A DNA stretch of 64,000 nt from Paracoccaceae bacterium (GCA_019429405.1 JAHYIZ010000001.1:170035-234034), one strand, 5' to 3'. Shown: positions 52,230-61,920, counted from the first letter of the stretch. Notes: generated by a model not told the origin, from the letters alone. Numbers and translations: made by a program.

Positions 52230-53465
52230 TCAGCGCTGCGGCGGGGTCTTGCTGAACCGCGCCACCAGCTCGACATGCGCCGACCAGCGGAATTGATCGA
52301 CGACATCGAGCCAATCAAGCGCGAAACCCGCGCCCAAAAGCATGCGGGCATCGCGCGCGAAGGTGACCGGATTGCACGAGACATAGGCCAAAGTGCGCAC
52401 GCCCGATTGCGCCAGCATGGCAACCTGCGCCTCGGCGCCCGCCCGTGGCGGGTCGAGCACAACGGCGTCAAAACGGGCCAGCTCGTCAGGCAAAAGCGGG
52501 CGGCGGAAGAGATCGCGCGCCTCAGCGCTGACGCGCTTCAGGCCGCCCGCGCCGCGCGCACCGGCAAGCAGTGCCGAGACCATCGTGGCGTCGCCCTCTA
52601 CCGCGTGCACTTCGGCCTGCATTGCCAAGGGCAGCGCAAAGGTGCCGCAGCCCGCGAAAAGGTCGGCCAGCCGCGAAGCGCCATTCACCGCCTCGCGCAC
52701 CCCCGCCAGAAGCGCCGCTTCGCCTTCGCGCGTGGCCTGCAAGAAGGCGCCGGGCGGCGGTACCACCCGCGCGGGGCCAAAGCTTTGCTGCGCCGGGCGG
52801 CGGCCAGCCACGGGGGTGCCGTTCCAGACCAGCCGTGCAAGGTCATGCGCCTCGGCCAGTTGTGCAATGGCCTGCAGCAAGGTGGCGTCGGCATCTTTGC
52901 CGCCCGTTGCCGCCACATCGACCCCGGCATCGGAAAGGCTCAGCGTATAGGCGACCTCTGCCTTGCGGCTGGCGCCCAGAACAGTCGCCGCTTGCAGGCA
53001 GGGCAGAACCGCCAGCAGTTCGGGGCACAGCACCGCGCACTGCGCCACCTCGACCACGGTGCCCGAGGCGCGGGCGTGAAAGCCAACAAGCGCCCCGGCC
53101 TTGGTGCGCCGCCCGGCGAGTGTCGCGCGGCGGCGCGATGCGGGGGGCGATGTATGCACTGCGCGAACCGGCGCAGCCAGACCTTGCCCGGCAAGTGCAG
53201 AACGCACGACATCGACCTTCCAGCCCGCCACGAAGGCATCCGAGGCGTGTTGCAGATCGCAGCCGCCACAGGCGCGGTAGTGCGGGCAGGACGGGCACAC
53301 GCGATCAGGGCTGGGGGTGATGATCGCGAGCGCGGCCATGCGCCCCGCCGCCACCTCGCCCTCAACCACTTCACCCGGCAGCGCGCGTGGCACAAAGACC
53401 GTGCCGCCCGGCCCCTCGGCCAGCGCATCGCCAAGGTGGCCCAGCCGCGCAATCGTCAGCCTCAT
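52230..53465 (-). CDS. 23S rRNA/tRNA m5U methyltransferase (RumA/TrmA family)
   Basis: A 411-residue SAM-dependent RNA methyltransferase. The Fe-S motif is seen as C60-x5-C66-x2-C69 (CPHYRACGGC) with a further Cys near residue 150 (AQCAVLCP). The catalytic site has VLDPPRAGAE and YVSCNPVTFARD, where the SCNP Cys is the nucleophile, and LADLFAGCGTFALPLA binds SAM. An N-terminal TRAM-like region is present. Position specificity (for example U747 or U1939) cannot be read from sequence. It overlaps the ABC exporter gene by 4 bases. Confidence 0.9.
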   Translation of the reverse strand: MRLTIARLGHLGDALAEGPGGTVFVPRALPGEVVEGEVAAGRMAALAIITPSPDRVCPSCPHYRACGGCDLQHASDAFVAGWKVDVVRSALAGQGLAAPVRAVHTSPPASRRRATLAGRRTKAGALVGFHARASGTVVEVAQCAVLCPELLAVLPCLQAATVLGASRKAEVAYTLSLSDAGVDVAATGGKDADATLLQAIAQLAEAHDLARLVWNGTPVAGRRPAQQSFGPARVVPPPGAFLQATREGEAALLAGVREAVNGASRLADLFAGCGTFALPLAMQAEVHAVEGDATMVSALLAGARGAGGLKRVSAEARDLFRRPLLPDELARFDAVVLDPPRAGAEAQVAMLAQSGVRTLAYVSCNPVTFARDARMLLGAGFALDWLDVVDQFRWSAHVELVARFSKTPPQR

Positions 53466-55300
53466 TCGGCAGCCTCGGTGCCGATGAACCCACCCGACTG
53501 GCGGTGCCAATAGCGCGCGTAAAGGCCTCGCCGCGCCAGCAATTCGGCGTGGGTGCCGATTTCCACGATGCGCCCGGCCTCAAGCACCACGATCCGGTCC
53601 ATCTGCTGAATGGTCGAAAGCCGGTGCGCGATTGCCAACACGGTCTTGCCCTGCATCACGCGCGCCAACGCGTTCTGAATTGCCGCCTCTACCTCGCTGT
53701 CCAGCGCGCTTGTCGCCTCGTCCAGCACCAGTATCGGCGCGTCTTTCAGGAACGCGCGGGCAAGTGCAATGCGTTGCCGTTGCCCGCCCGACAGCTTGAC
53801 TCCGCGCTCGCCCAAGGCGGCGTCATAGCCTTTGCGGCCGAGGTGGTCTTGCAGGCCTAGAATGAAATCATGCGCCTCGGCGGCGCCTGCCGCGGCCTCG
53901 ACCTCGGCCATCGAGGCATCGGGGCGGCCGTAGAGAATGTTCTCATGTGCGCTACGGTTGAACATGGCGGTTTCCTGCGTGACCATGCCGATCTGGCGCC
54001 GCAAACTTTCCTGCGTGACGGTGCGGATATCTTGCCCGTCAATCAGCACCCGCCCGCCTTCGACATCGTAAAGCCTGAGCAAAAGCGCCACGAGTGTCGA
54101 TTTTCCTGCCCCCGATGCGCCGACAATGCCCACCCGCTCGCCGGGGCGGATCGTCAGGTCGATGCCCTCGACCCCGCCTGTGGTACGTCCATAGGCAAAG
54201 TGCACACCCTCAAACTTCACCTCGCCCGCCACCCGTGGCAGGTCCAAGGCATCAGGTGCGTCGGTCAGAGAGTGCGGCGGCGTAAGGGTTTTCATGCCGT
54301 CCTCAACCTCGCCAACCGCGCCCCAGATGCCCATCAGTGACATGCTGACCCAGCCGGTCATCTGTGCGATGCGGATGGATATGGCGCCCGAGGCGGCAAT
54401 GTCGCCTGCGCTCGCCCCGCCGTTTTGCCATAGAATCAGTGTGCCACCGACCAACAGCACCGGCAGCGCCCCCGCCAGCGTCATCAGCGCAAAGCGGAAC
54501 CATGCCGAGACCACGCCGAAATCGAGCGCGCGTTCGCGAAACCCCGCCATCGCCGCCAGTGCAGCGCGGTCTTCATGCGCTGCATGGGCAAACAGTTTCA
54601 CGGTCTTGATATTGGTGATCGTATCGACCACCTGCCCGGTGACCATTGCCCGCGCCGAGGCGCGCGCGGCGGAACGCCCGCGCACCCGTGGCAAAAACCA
54701 GCGGATCAGCCCGAGATAGGATAGCAGCCACAGCGTCAGACCCACCGCCGCCCAGCCATCTATCACCAGCAAGAACGCGGCCGAGGCAATGATCGAGGCC
54801 AGCGCGAAAAACACCGTGTTGATGATTTCGGTTGCAACATCCGTGACCGCCCGCGCTGTCTGCATCTGTTTTTGCGCGATACGACCGGCAAAATCGTTGT
54901 CAAAAAATGTGACCGCGTGGCCCATGGTCCAGCGGTGCAGGCGCGACAGCACCAGCGGCAGCACATTGGGCGCCACGACAACGTTGGCCGACAGTGACGA
55001 AAGGCCAAAGACCAATGGGCGAAAGACCAGATAGAACGCAGCAAACCCGGCGATCAGCGGCCAGTTATCGGCGAAAAGGCGCCCCGGTTCTGCTGCAAGC
55101 GCCGCGTCGATCACCCAGCCAAGCAGCATCGCCGAAACCACCTCAAGCGTTCCGGCCGCCGCTGACAGACCGCCCGACACCCAAAGCGCTGGCCACGCGC
55201 CCTTCAGCGACCAGCGCATGAAGGCAAACAGCCGTCGCGGCGGGTCGCCATCGGCGGGGCGGAATGCGTCGATCATCGGGGAAAATCCGGGCTTGCTCAT
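53462..55300 (-). CDS. ABC exporter (fused membrane and ATPase domains)
   Basis: A 612-residue half-transporter of the MsbA/multidrug class. The N-terminal domain (about 30-330) has six membrane segments; the ATPase domain has GIVGASGAGKSTLVALLLRL (Walker A), VKLSGGQRQRIALARAFL (signature) and ILVLDEATSALDS (Walker B). It forms a homodimer or pairs with another half. I start at ATG 55300 with GGGGCG just upstream; ATG 55309 is an alternative. It follows the tRNA nucleotidyltransferase gene after 42 bases. The substrate, lipid or drug, is unknown. Confidence 0.92.
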   Translation of the reverse strand: MSKPGFSPMIDAFRPADGDPPRRLFAFMRWSLKGAWPALWVSGGLSAAAGTLEVVSAMLLGWVIDAALAAEPGRLFADNWPLIAGFAAFYLVFRPLVFGLSSLSANVVVAPNVLPLVLSRLHRWTMGHAVTFFDNDFAGRIAQKQMQTARAVTDVATEIINTVFFALASIIASAAFLLVIDGWAAVGLTLWLLSYLGLIRWFLPRVRGRSAARASARAMVTGQVVDTITNIKTVKLFAHAAHEDRAALAAMAGFRERALDFGVVSAWFRFALMTLAGALPVLLVGGTLILWQNGGASAGDIAASGAISIRIAQMTGWVSMSLMGIWGAVGEVEDGMKTLTPPHSLTDAPDALDLPRVAGEVKFEGVHFAYGRTTGGVEGIDLTIRPGERVGIVGASGAGKSTLVALLLRLYDVEGGRVLIDGQDIRTVTQESLRRQIGMVTQETAMFNRSAHENILYGRPDASMAEVEAAAGAAEAHDFILGLQDHLGRKGYDAALGERGVKLSGGQRQRIALARAFLKDAPILVLDEATSALDSEVEAAIQNALARVMQGKTVLAIAHRLSTIQQMDRIVVLEAGRIVEIGTHAELLARRGLYARYWHRQSGGFIGTEAAE

Positions 55301-55342
55301 GCGCCCCATATAGGCCGCTTCAAGCGGTAGTAAAACCCGCGT

Positions 55343-56488
55343 TCAGGCCAACAGCGCATCGCGGCCAAGGGTAAAGGCCGAGGCCACCCAGCGCGCCTCA
55401 AGCTCTTTCATCCTCGCGCCGAGGGCCGGGCCGGCGTAGTGCGGCGCCAGATCGGCGGCACATAGCGGAAACTTGGCGACCGCGCCCTTCGCAACGTCGG
55501 CCTGCCAATTCGCGGGTAGGGCCATGCCCAGCAAGGCGGCGCGCGCCAGCACCGCGCTTGCGCCAACGTCGGCCCCGAACCTGTAACCCAGTTCCGACAC
55601 AGGTGCAGGGCCAGACACCGCTTCGCGCAGCGATGCAAGCACGCGGGCATCGGCGCGCGCAAGGCGAAGTGACTCTGCCACCCCTTCGCCACCAAGCACC
55701 GCCAGCCGCCGCCGCCAGTCTGGCGGCCTGCCCGCCTCAAGGTGCACCAACACCGCGAGCGCGCGGGCATCGGCCCCCGGCAACACATGCGCCAGAACGC
55801 CCGCAGCCTGCATTGCAGCCAGCACGGGCGCGGGGTCGGGGGCCGAGAGCAGCTTGCGCATCTCGGCGCCGACCCTTTCGCGTGACAGGCTTTCGATGCC
55901 TTGGGCGTGCTCGGCGCAGGCGGCAAGCGCGTCGGCATCGGGCCCGGCTTCGGGCGCGCCGTACCAGGCGGTAAAGCGAAAGAAGCGCAGGATGCGCAAA
56001 TAGTCTTCATGGATGCGGTCTTGCGGCGCCCCGACAAATCGCACACGCCGCGCCGCAAGATCGGCAAGCCCCTCGCCCAGAGGGTCGACGACCGTGCCGC
56101 CCGCGTCGGCATAAAGAGCGTTCATGGTAAAGTCGCGCCGCGCTGCGTCTTCATCAATGGTGTCGGCATAGGCCACGACCGCATGGCGGCCAAAGGTTTC
56201 GACATCGCGGCGAAACGTGGTGACCTCGTGCCCCACGCCAGCCACGACAACGGTAATGGTGCCATGGTCAATACCGGTTGGCACCGCGCGCAACCCCGTT
56301 GCTTCGCACAGTTCCTGCACCCGCTGGGGCCGCGCATCGGTGGCAATGTCGATGTCAGCAACCGCCTGCCCCAAAAGCGCATTGCGTACCGCCCCGCCTA
56401 CGATCAACGCTCGGTGCCCGCCACCCTCTAGCATCGCCAGAACGGCTTGCAGCCCTGGCTCGCGCAGCCAAACCCCGGAAGCTTGCAT
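55343..56488 (-). CDS. tRNA nucleotidyltransferase / poly(A) polymerase family protein
   Basis: A 381-residue class II nucleotidyltransferase. The catalytic motif is LIVGGAVRNALLG with DIDIATDA (D45, D47), followed by DEDAARRDFTMNALYAD and VRFVGAPQDRIHEDYLRILRFFRF. It should add or repair the CCA end of tRNA; family members that act as poly(A) polymerase look similar and no sequence feature here separates the two decisively. The ATG at 56488 shares one base with the CoA pyrophosphatase stop. Confidence 0.9.
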   Translation of the reverse strand: MQASGVWLREPGLQAVLAMLEGGGHRALIVGGAVRNALLGQAVADIDIATDARPQRVQELCEATGLRAVPTGIDHGTITVVVAGVGHEVTTFRRDVETFGRHAVVAYADTIDEDAARRDFTMNALYADAGGTVVDPLGEGLADLAARRVRFVGAPQDRIHEDYLRILRFFRFTAWYGAPEAGPDADALAACAEHAQGIESLSRERVGAEMRKLLSAPDPAPVLAAMQAAGVLAHVLPGADARALAVLVHLEAGRPPDWRRRLAVLGGEGVAESLRLARADARVLASLREAVSGPAPVSELGYRFGADVGASAVLARAALLGMALPANWQADVAKGAVAKFPLCAADLAPHYAGPALGARMKELEARWVASAFTLGRDALLA

Positions 56489-57084
56489 CACCCCGCCATC
56501 CTGTCTGCCAATGCGCGCAGAATACGCGCGGTCGCACCCCAGACATAGTAAGGGCCATACGGCACCACGTAATAGTGCCGAATCTGCCCCCGCCAAGGTC
56601 GCCCTTCAACGCGAAAGTTTGCAGGGTCGGCAAAATGCGCCAGCGGCACCGAAAAAATCTCTTCAACTTCGCCCGGCTCGGGGCGCGGGGTAAACGGCGA
56701 CACGATCCGCCCGACCACCGGCGTGATCAGAAACCCGGTGACCGTTTCATGCGCATCCATCGCGCCCAGCAGTGCCACATTGCCACGCGGCAACCCGACC
56801 TCTTCTTCGGCCTCGCGCAAGGCGGCGGCGGCGGCATCGGCATCGGTGGCATCAACCTTGCCCCCCGGAAAAGCGATCTGGCCGGGGTGGTTGCGCAGGT
56901 GCGAGGCGCGTTTTGTCAGCAGCACCTGAAGGCCCCACGGCCCTTCCTCGATCCCGATCAACACCCCGGCGGGGCGCAAAGCGCGCCCCTCTGGCAAGAC
57001 CGTACCGGGGTTCAAATCGAAGTCTGACGAAGGCCGCCCCGGCCGCAAAAGTGCCGCGCGCAGGGGCGCAAAGGCATCAGCCAT
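56488..57084 (-). CDS. CoA pyrophosphatase (NUDIX family)
   Basis: A 198-residue hydrolase that cleaves CoA to 3',5'-ADP and phosphopantetheine. The NuCoA motif LLTKRASHLRNHPGQIAFPG (55-74) runs into the NUDIX box (74-98) with REAEEEVGL at its end. ITPVVGRIV and YGPYYVWGATARIL are typical of the CoAse family. It overlaps hslO by 8 bases and the tRNA nucleotidyltransferase by 1, so it is part of the hslO-led operon. Confidence 0.92.
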   Translation of the reverse strand: MADAFAPLRAALLRPGRPSSDFDLNPGTVLPEGRALRPAGVLIGIEEGPWGLQVLLTKRASHLRNHPGQIAFPGGKVDATDADAAAAALREAEEEVGLPRGNVALLGAMDAHETVTGFLITPVVGRIVSPFTPRPEPGEVEEIFSVPLAHFADPANFRVEGRPWRGQIRHYYVVPYGPYYVWGATARILRALADRMAG

Positions 57085-58072
57085 GCGCCGCCCCCGGCAG
57101 CGGCGAGCCATCTTCGGCCTCAGTAGCTTCAAACCCGAGCGAGGCCGGGTTGAAGCGATAATGCGCCCCGCAAAACTGGCAATCGGCGGTGACGGTGCCC
57201 TCGGGCGTCGTCATTGTGCGGATGTCCTTGGCCGAATAGATCGACAGCGTCTGGCGCACCTTGTCGGGCGAACAGGTGCAGCCAAAGCGCACCTGTTGCG
57301 CCGGGAAAACACGCGGACGCTCTTCATGAAACAGCCGCAACAAGAGGTCGGTCGGCGAGACTGTCGGGCCGATCAGCTCCAGCGCCTCGACGGTGTCGAG
57401 CAAAATACCCACGCGCGACCAGTTCTCGCCCGGCGTGCTTTCGTGCAACGCCTTGTCCTCGGGCATGGTCACGAAAGGCGAGGCTTCGGGCATATGTTGC
57501 ACCATCACGCCCCCCGCACGCCAGCGTGGCCCCTGCCCCGGCAATTGCGACTGGCCGAACGACAGCGCAAAGCGGGTGGGCAACTGTTCAGACTGCGCGA
57601 AATAGGCTTCGGCGCAACTGGCCAGCGAACCACCGGCAAGCGAGGTGATGCCGTTGTAGGGCGCGGTGCCGGTGCCCTGATCTATCAGCACGGCAAAGTA
57701 GCCTTCGCCGATCTGGCTGAAAGGATCTGCTGCGGGGTCGAGCCTTTCGGCATCATAGCTTGCCCAGCCGCGAATGCGCGCGGGTTCACCCGCGGCGCCG
57801 GGGCCGTAATAGTCGGTGGCGATGATGCGGATCGGGCCTTTACCGCGGATTTGCAGGCTGAGCTTCCAGCGCAATTTGATGGCCTGCCCGATCAGCGCGG
57901 TCAGCAGCACCGCTTCGGCCACCAGTGCCTCGATCGCGGGCGGGTAGGCATGCTGCGCCAGCACCGCCTGCAACACGCCATCAAGCCGCGCCACGCGACC
58001 GCGCACATCGGCGTGGTCAAGCTGAAAGGGCAGGACGGTATCATCCCATTCGGTTGGCGATTGCGTGATCAT
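57077..58072 (-). CDS. hslO: Redox-regulated chaperone Hsp33
   Basis: A 331-residue holdase activated by oxidation. The zinc-binding redox switch is C265-T-C267 and C298-Q-F-C301. N-terminal family segments are VRGRVARLDGVLQAVLAQH and LTALIGQAIKLRWKLSLQI; GTAPYNGITSLAGGSLASCAEAYF is typical of the core. The ATG at 58072 starts at MITQSPTEWDD, the usual family opening. It leads an operon with CoA pyrophosphatase, tRNA nucleotidyltransferase, ABC exporter and RNA methyltransferase. Confidence 0.95.
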   Translation of the reverse strand: MITQSPTEWDDTVLPFQLDHADVRGRVARLDGVLQAVLAQHAYPPAIEALVAEAVLLTALIGQAIKLRWKLSLQIRGKGPIRIIATDYYGPGAAGEPARIRGWASYDAERLDPAADPFSQIGEGYFAVLIDQGTGTAPYNGITSLAGGSLASCAEAYFAQSEQLPTRFALSFGQSQLPGQGPRWRAGGVMVQHMPEASPFVTMPEDKALHESTPGENWSRVGILLDTVEALELIGPTVSPTDLLLRLFHEERPRVFPAQQVRFGCTCSPDKVRQTLSIYSAKDIRTMTTPEGTVTADCQFCGAHYRFNPASLGFEATEAEDGSPLPGAAHG

Positions 58073-58158
58073 GTGGGCCTCGGGGGTTTCATTGCAGGCC
58101 AAGGGCTGGCATACCGCGCCTATATGGGCACTGGCGCAGCGCTGCCAAGGGGAAATCC

Positions 58159-58602
58159 ATGATCCGCAGATTTGGAGAGCCGGTGCGGCGGGGGCAAATC
58201 TATCGATTGCGAGCAGGCGCCTATGCGGTGCTGCTGCTTGGCGAGCGCATTTTGTTGACCCATCAGGCCGAGCCTCGCGCCGAGTATCAATTGCCCGGCG
58301 GCGGCATCGACCCAGGCGAAAGCCCACTCGCTGCGCTGCATCGCGAGGTCTTCGAGGAAACCGGCTGGGGAATTGCCGCGCCGCGCCGTATCGGCGCCTT
58401 CCGCCGATTTGCCTACATGCCCGAATACGACCGCTGGGCAGAAAAAATCTGCGCCGTCTACCTTGCCCGCCCCACCCGACGTCTGGCGCAGCCGAGCGAG
58501 CCAAGCCACCGCGCGGTCTGGCTGAACGCAACCGCCGCAGCAACAATACTCGGCAACGCCGGTGATCGGCACTTTGTGCAAGTGGCGCTTGGGCGGGTCT
58601 GA
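58159..58602 (+). CDS. NUDIX hydrolase
   Basis: A 147-residue NUDIX enzyme with the box GGIDPGESPLAALHREVFEE-TGW (about 48-71) complete. LRAGAYAVLLLGERILLTHQ precedes it. The presence of FRRFAYMPEYDRWAEKICAVYLA is common in Rhodobacterales relatives. The substrate is not predictable; nucleotide sugars or oxidised nucleotides are common for the family. It is divergent from hslO (86 bases) and convergent with the receiver-phosphatase gene. Confidence 0.9.
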   Translation: MIRRFGEPVRRGQIYRLRAGAYAVLLLGERILLTHQAEPRAEYQLPGGGIDPGESPLAALHREVFEETGWGIAAPRRIGAFRRFAYMPEYDRWAEKICAVYLARPTRRLAQPSEPSHRAVWLNATAAATILGNAGDRHFVQVALGRV

Positions 58603-58702
58603 CTGACGCGGCAGGCGTGTCTGCTGCAGATGACACCGCTCTAGCACTATGTTCTTACGCGCATTTTATCCGAAGATCGCGCAACAGTTTTCGGAATGCG
58701 GC

Positions 58703-60058
58703 TTAACCCACATTTTCCTTGGCGCCATCAAACTCAAACAACACCGCCGAGACGTCGTCGGCCAACTCGCTCCCCGCGAACTCGGCCAGATCCCACATCA
58801 GGGTTTCCAAAAACGCCTCGCCGCGCAGCGTCGCATTGCGCATCATGATATCGCGCAAGCCCGTTTCGCCAAGCAGCGCGCCGCGCTGGTCTTCGGCCTC
58901 GGTCACGCCATCCGACATCAGAAAGAGGCGGTCGCCGGGGCAAAGCGTGGTCGAAAAACTCTCATACTCGGCACCTTCGATCAGCCCGATGGGCAAGCCA
59001 CCCCGGCCCAGATGCTCGACCGAGCCACGGGCGCGCTGCACCGCCGGGTGCGGGTGCCCCGCTTGCACCAATTCAGCCTTGCCGCTGATCAGGTCAACAT
59101 CGGCGTAGATCAGCGTGAAATAGCTTTCGGTCTGCATTTCCTCGAGTACGAGAGCGTTCAGATAAGCGGCAAGCTCATGCGGCGGCCGGGCGTCATAAAT
59201 ACCGTATTCGGTCTGAACAAGCGCGATATTCTGTTCAGGAGACGAGCCAGAAAGGTAGCCTGCCAGCCGTGCCGTCATCAGAGCCGAGGTTATTCCGTGG
59301 CCTGAAACGTCGATACCAAACAGGCCGACGCGCCGCGCATTGATCGGGAAAAACCCGACCAGATCGCCGCCGACATGGCCTGACGGGCGCAGCAGCAGCG
59401 AAACTTCGGCACTGCCAAAGCTGCGGTGTCGTTCTTTCAGTAGACTTTGCTGCAGTTTTTGCGCTTCGCACAGGTCGCGATCGACTGAATCGTAGACGCG
59501 CTGCAATTCGTCAAGCGTGGCGCTGACCAAACGGTTCTTGGCCTTGAGCTCCGCCTCCATGCGCAAGATGCGCTCGCCAGCCGCCAGCCGTGCACGAAGT
59601 TCATCACCGTTGACGGGTTTGGCAAGAAAATCGTCGGCGCCGCTTTGCAGGCCCTGCGCCACCTCGCCTTTTTCGGTCTTGGAAGTGAGCAGGATGAAAT
59701 AGCCATAACCGTCGCGCGGCATGGCGCGAAAGGCGCGGCAGAAATCAAGGCCCGACATACCGGGCATGACCCAGTCTGAAAGGATCAGATCGACCTGGCC
59801 GCTGGCGCAAATTTGCAACGCTTCTTCGCCGGTCGCGGCCTCTAGCACCGTGTACCCCGCCCGCGCCAATTGTGCCGCCAGAATGCGGCGCTGCATCCGG
59901 CTGTCGTCGACAACCAGAACCCGGCGCCCCCGGGCCTCCGGCGCGGTGCCCGGTGGGTGGGGCGCACTGTTCGGCGTTTGCGGCAAGAAATCACCCAAAA
60001 CTCTGCAACGCGTCGACGCTACCCCTGCGGCACTTAACGCGCGGTGAACTTCGTGCAA
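58703..60058 (-). CDS. Response regulator with PP2C-type (SpoIIE-like) phosphatase output
   Basis: A 451-residue signalling protein. The receiver domain (about 45-160) has the phospho-acceptor D95 (LILSDWVMPGMSG), acidic pair D51-D52, T125 and K147. A coiled-coil linker (about 160-212) leads to a PP2C/SpoIIE domain with metal-site residues in GHVGGDLVGFF (D232), GIDVSGHGITSALMTARL and LADDVSAVLFEFDG. It probably dephosphorylates an anti-sigma-antagonist, as RsbU and R. capsulatus RbaY do. The start is TTG at 60058 with no strong ribosome site; the true start may lie downstream. It is divergent from an Hpt gene. Confidence 0.87.
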   Translation of the reverse strand: MHEVHRALSAAGVASTRCRVLGDFLPQTPNSAPHPPGTAPEARGRRVLVVDDSRMQRRILAAQLARAGYTVLEAATGEEALQICASGQVDLILSDWVMPGMSGLDFCRAFRAMPRDGYGYFILLTSKTEKGEVAQGLQSGADDFLAKPVNGDELRARLAAGERILRMEAELKAKNRLVSATLDELQRVYDSVDRDLCEAQKLQQSLLKERHRSFGSAEVSLLLRPSGHVGGDLVGFFPINARRVGLFGIDVSGHGITSALMTARLAGYLSGSSPEQNIALVQTEYGIYDARPPHELAAYLNALVLEEMQTESYFTLIYADVDLISGKAELVQAGHPHPAVQRARGSVEHLGRGGLPIGLIEGAEYESFSTTLCPGDRLFLMSDGVTEAEDQRGALLGETGLRDIMMRNATLRGEAFLETLMWDLAEFAGSELADDVSAVLFEFDGAKENVG

Positions 60059-60135
60059 TTTCTCTGCTTAAGTATTCGGCAAGGTCTGGCGACTAGCGTT
60101 GCAGGCGGTGAAGGATAAGGTTGGTGGAGATTGCG

Positions 60136-60480
60136 ATGATTGACTGGGCACGCATAACGGAATTGCGCGACGAGATCGGCGAAGACGGCTTTGCGGAGGT
60201 GCTTGAGCTGTTTCTTGATGAGGTCGAAGCCGTGGTGATGCGGCTCGGCACAAAGCCCGAATCGCTTGAAGATGCCCTGCATTTCCTCAAGGGCAGTGCA
60301 TGGAATCTCGGCTTTGTTGCCTTCGGCGCCGCCTGTCAGGAAGGGGAGCGCAAGGCAGCCGCAGGGCATGGCACAGAAGTAGACGTTGCGGAAGTGATCG
60401 CCATTTATGGCGACTCGAAAAAGGCGTTCATGGCGCGGGTGGGCGAGTTTTGCGCGCCTTGCGGCAGCCGCGTTGCCTAA
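60136..60480 (+). CDS. Histidine phosphotransfer (Hpt) domain protein
   Basis: A 114-residue single-domain Hpt protein. The phospho-accepting His is H49 in DALHFLKGSAWNLGF, the HxxKGS form of the family. It starts with ATG at 60136, 6 bases after GGTGGAG. It could relay phosphate to the receiver of the divergently encoded phosphatase, 77 bases between starts, but this pairing is an inference. Its end overlaps the convergent ilvA stop by 4 bases. Confidence 0.88.
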   Translation: MIDWARITELRDEIGEDGFAEVLELFLDEVEAVVMRLGTKPESLEDALHFLKGSAWNLGFVAFGAACQEGERKAAAGHGTEVDVAEVIAIYGDSKKAFMARVGEFCAPCGSRVA

Positions 60481-61724
60481 ATCAGAAACTCGGCCAACGA
60501 CTCATCGTCGGTGATGTCTCGGTAGCTGAAACCACCCTGTTCGAGTTGCTGCGTCAGCGTGGCGAAGTTGGCGGCGGATTTGGTTTCGATGCCGATCAGC
60601 ACCGAGCCAAAGTTGCGCGCCGATTTCTTGAGATACTCGAAGCGGGCAATGTCATCGTCGGGGCCAAGCAGGGCCAGAAACTCGCGCAACGCGCCGGGGC
60701 GCTGCGGCATGCGCAGAATGAAGTATTTCTTCAGCCCGGCAAAACGCTGCGCGCGCTCTTTCACTTCGGGCAACCGCTCGAAATCAAAGTTCCCGCCAGA
60801 GGTCACGCAAACCACGGTTTTGCCAGCAATTTCTGCCGCAAGTTCGGGCAAAACATCAACCGAAAGTGCGCCGGCTGGTTCAAGCACGATGCCCTCGACG
60901 TTGAGCATTTCCAGCATGGTGATGCAGATGCGATCTTCGGGGACAAGCAGCACCTGATCGGGGCGCACCCACGCAAGTCGCGAAAACGGCAGTTCACCGA
61001 CCCGCGCGACGGCGGCGCCATCGACGAAACTGTTGACCTTCTTGAGCGTCACCGGCGCACCCGCCGCCAGAGCGGCGGCAAAGCTTGCCCCGCCCAAAGG
61101 TTCGACAAAGCGGAAATCGACATCGGGCGCAACCTCGCGCAAGTACCCTGTCACCCCGGCGGCCAGCCCGCCCCCGCCGACCGGCAAGATCACCAGATCG
61201 GGCGCGCGGCCAAGTTGGTCGAGCAATTCTACCCCCACCGAAGCCTGCCCTTCGATCACGTCCGCATCATCGAACGGCGATAGATAATGCGCGCCGGCGT
61301 CGGCGCAGAAGCGCTGGCTTGCGGCAAGTGTCTGGTCGAAATAGTCGCCCGTAAGCACGATCTCGATGGCGTCACCGCCAAAGGCCCGGGTCTTGTCGAT
61401 TTTCTGCTGCGGGGTGGTGACCGGCATGAAGATGGTGCCGCGCACCCCGAAATAGCGGCAGGCATATGCCACGCCCTGCGCATGGTTGCCCGCCGAAGCG
61501 CAGACAAAATGCCCCTGCGCGGGGTCTGTCGCGCGCACCTTGCGCATCGCGTTGAAGGCGCCGCGCAACTTGTAGCTTCGCACTGGCGCGAGATCTTCAC
61601 GCTTGAGCCAGATTTCAGCGCCGTAGCGCGCTGACAAATGGGTGTTGCGCTGCAGTGGCGTCGGTTCAAACACCGCGCGCAGCGCGACGGTCGCAGCAAG
61701 GGCTTCATCTGAAAAACGGGGCAT
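60477..61724 (-). CDS. ilvA: Threonine ammonia-lyase (threonine dehydratase)
   Basis: A 415-residue PLP enzyme that makes 2-oxobutanoate from threonine. K52 in REDLAPVRSYKLRGAF is the Schiff-base lysine, CASAGNHAQGVAYAC and LPVGGGGLAAGV are the PLP-phosphate and cofactor loops. A single C-terminal ACT-like regulatory domain (about 325-415, FILRMPQRPGALREFL) makes this the short biosynthetic or catabolic form rather than the E. coli 514-residue IlvA. The product could feed isoleucine synthesis; feedback by Ile is plausible but not provable here. Confidence 0.93.
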   Translation of the reverse strand: MPRFSDEALAATVALRAVFEPTPLQRNTHLSARYGAEIWLKREDLAPVRSYKLRGAFNAMRKVRATDPAQGHFVCASAGNHAQGVAYACRYFGVRGTIFMPVTTPQQKIDKTRAFGGDAIEIVLTGDYFDQTLAASQRFCADAGAHYLSPFDDADVIEGQASVGVELLDQLGRAPDLVILPVGGGGLAAGVTGYLREVAPDVDFRFVEPLGGASFAAALAAGAPVTLKKVNSFVDGAAVARVGELPFSRLAWVRPDQVLLVPEDRICITMLEMLNVEGIVLEPAGALSVDVLPELAAEIAGKTVVCVTSGGNFDFERLPEVKERAQRFAGLKKYFILRMPQRPGALREFLALLGPDDDIARFEYLKKSARNFGSVLIGIETKSAANFATLTQQLEQGGFSYRDITDDESLAEFLI

Positions 61725-61920
61725 GGCGCAATCCTGTCTGGTGTGACCCTTGCGCCAGTTTCGTGCCCGACTGTCAAGCGGCCAGCGTGCGGCGGTTCTT
61801 CGCCCATCATGATTTGAATGGGTGCCCCGTGCCACAGTTCTGCCCTAGATATGCTGCATCCAAGACGCCGAGCGGTCGCACCGCCTGATGAAAACCTGAA
61901 AACCTAAAGGAGGGTTCGTA

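Noticed and set aside
52275-53513. 412-codon plus-strand frame opposite the RNA methyltransferase
   Set aside because: Basic, low-information translation opposite a gene with clear Fe-S and SCNP motifs.
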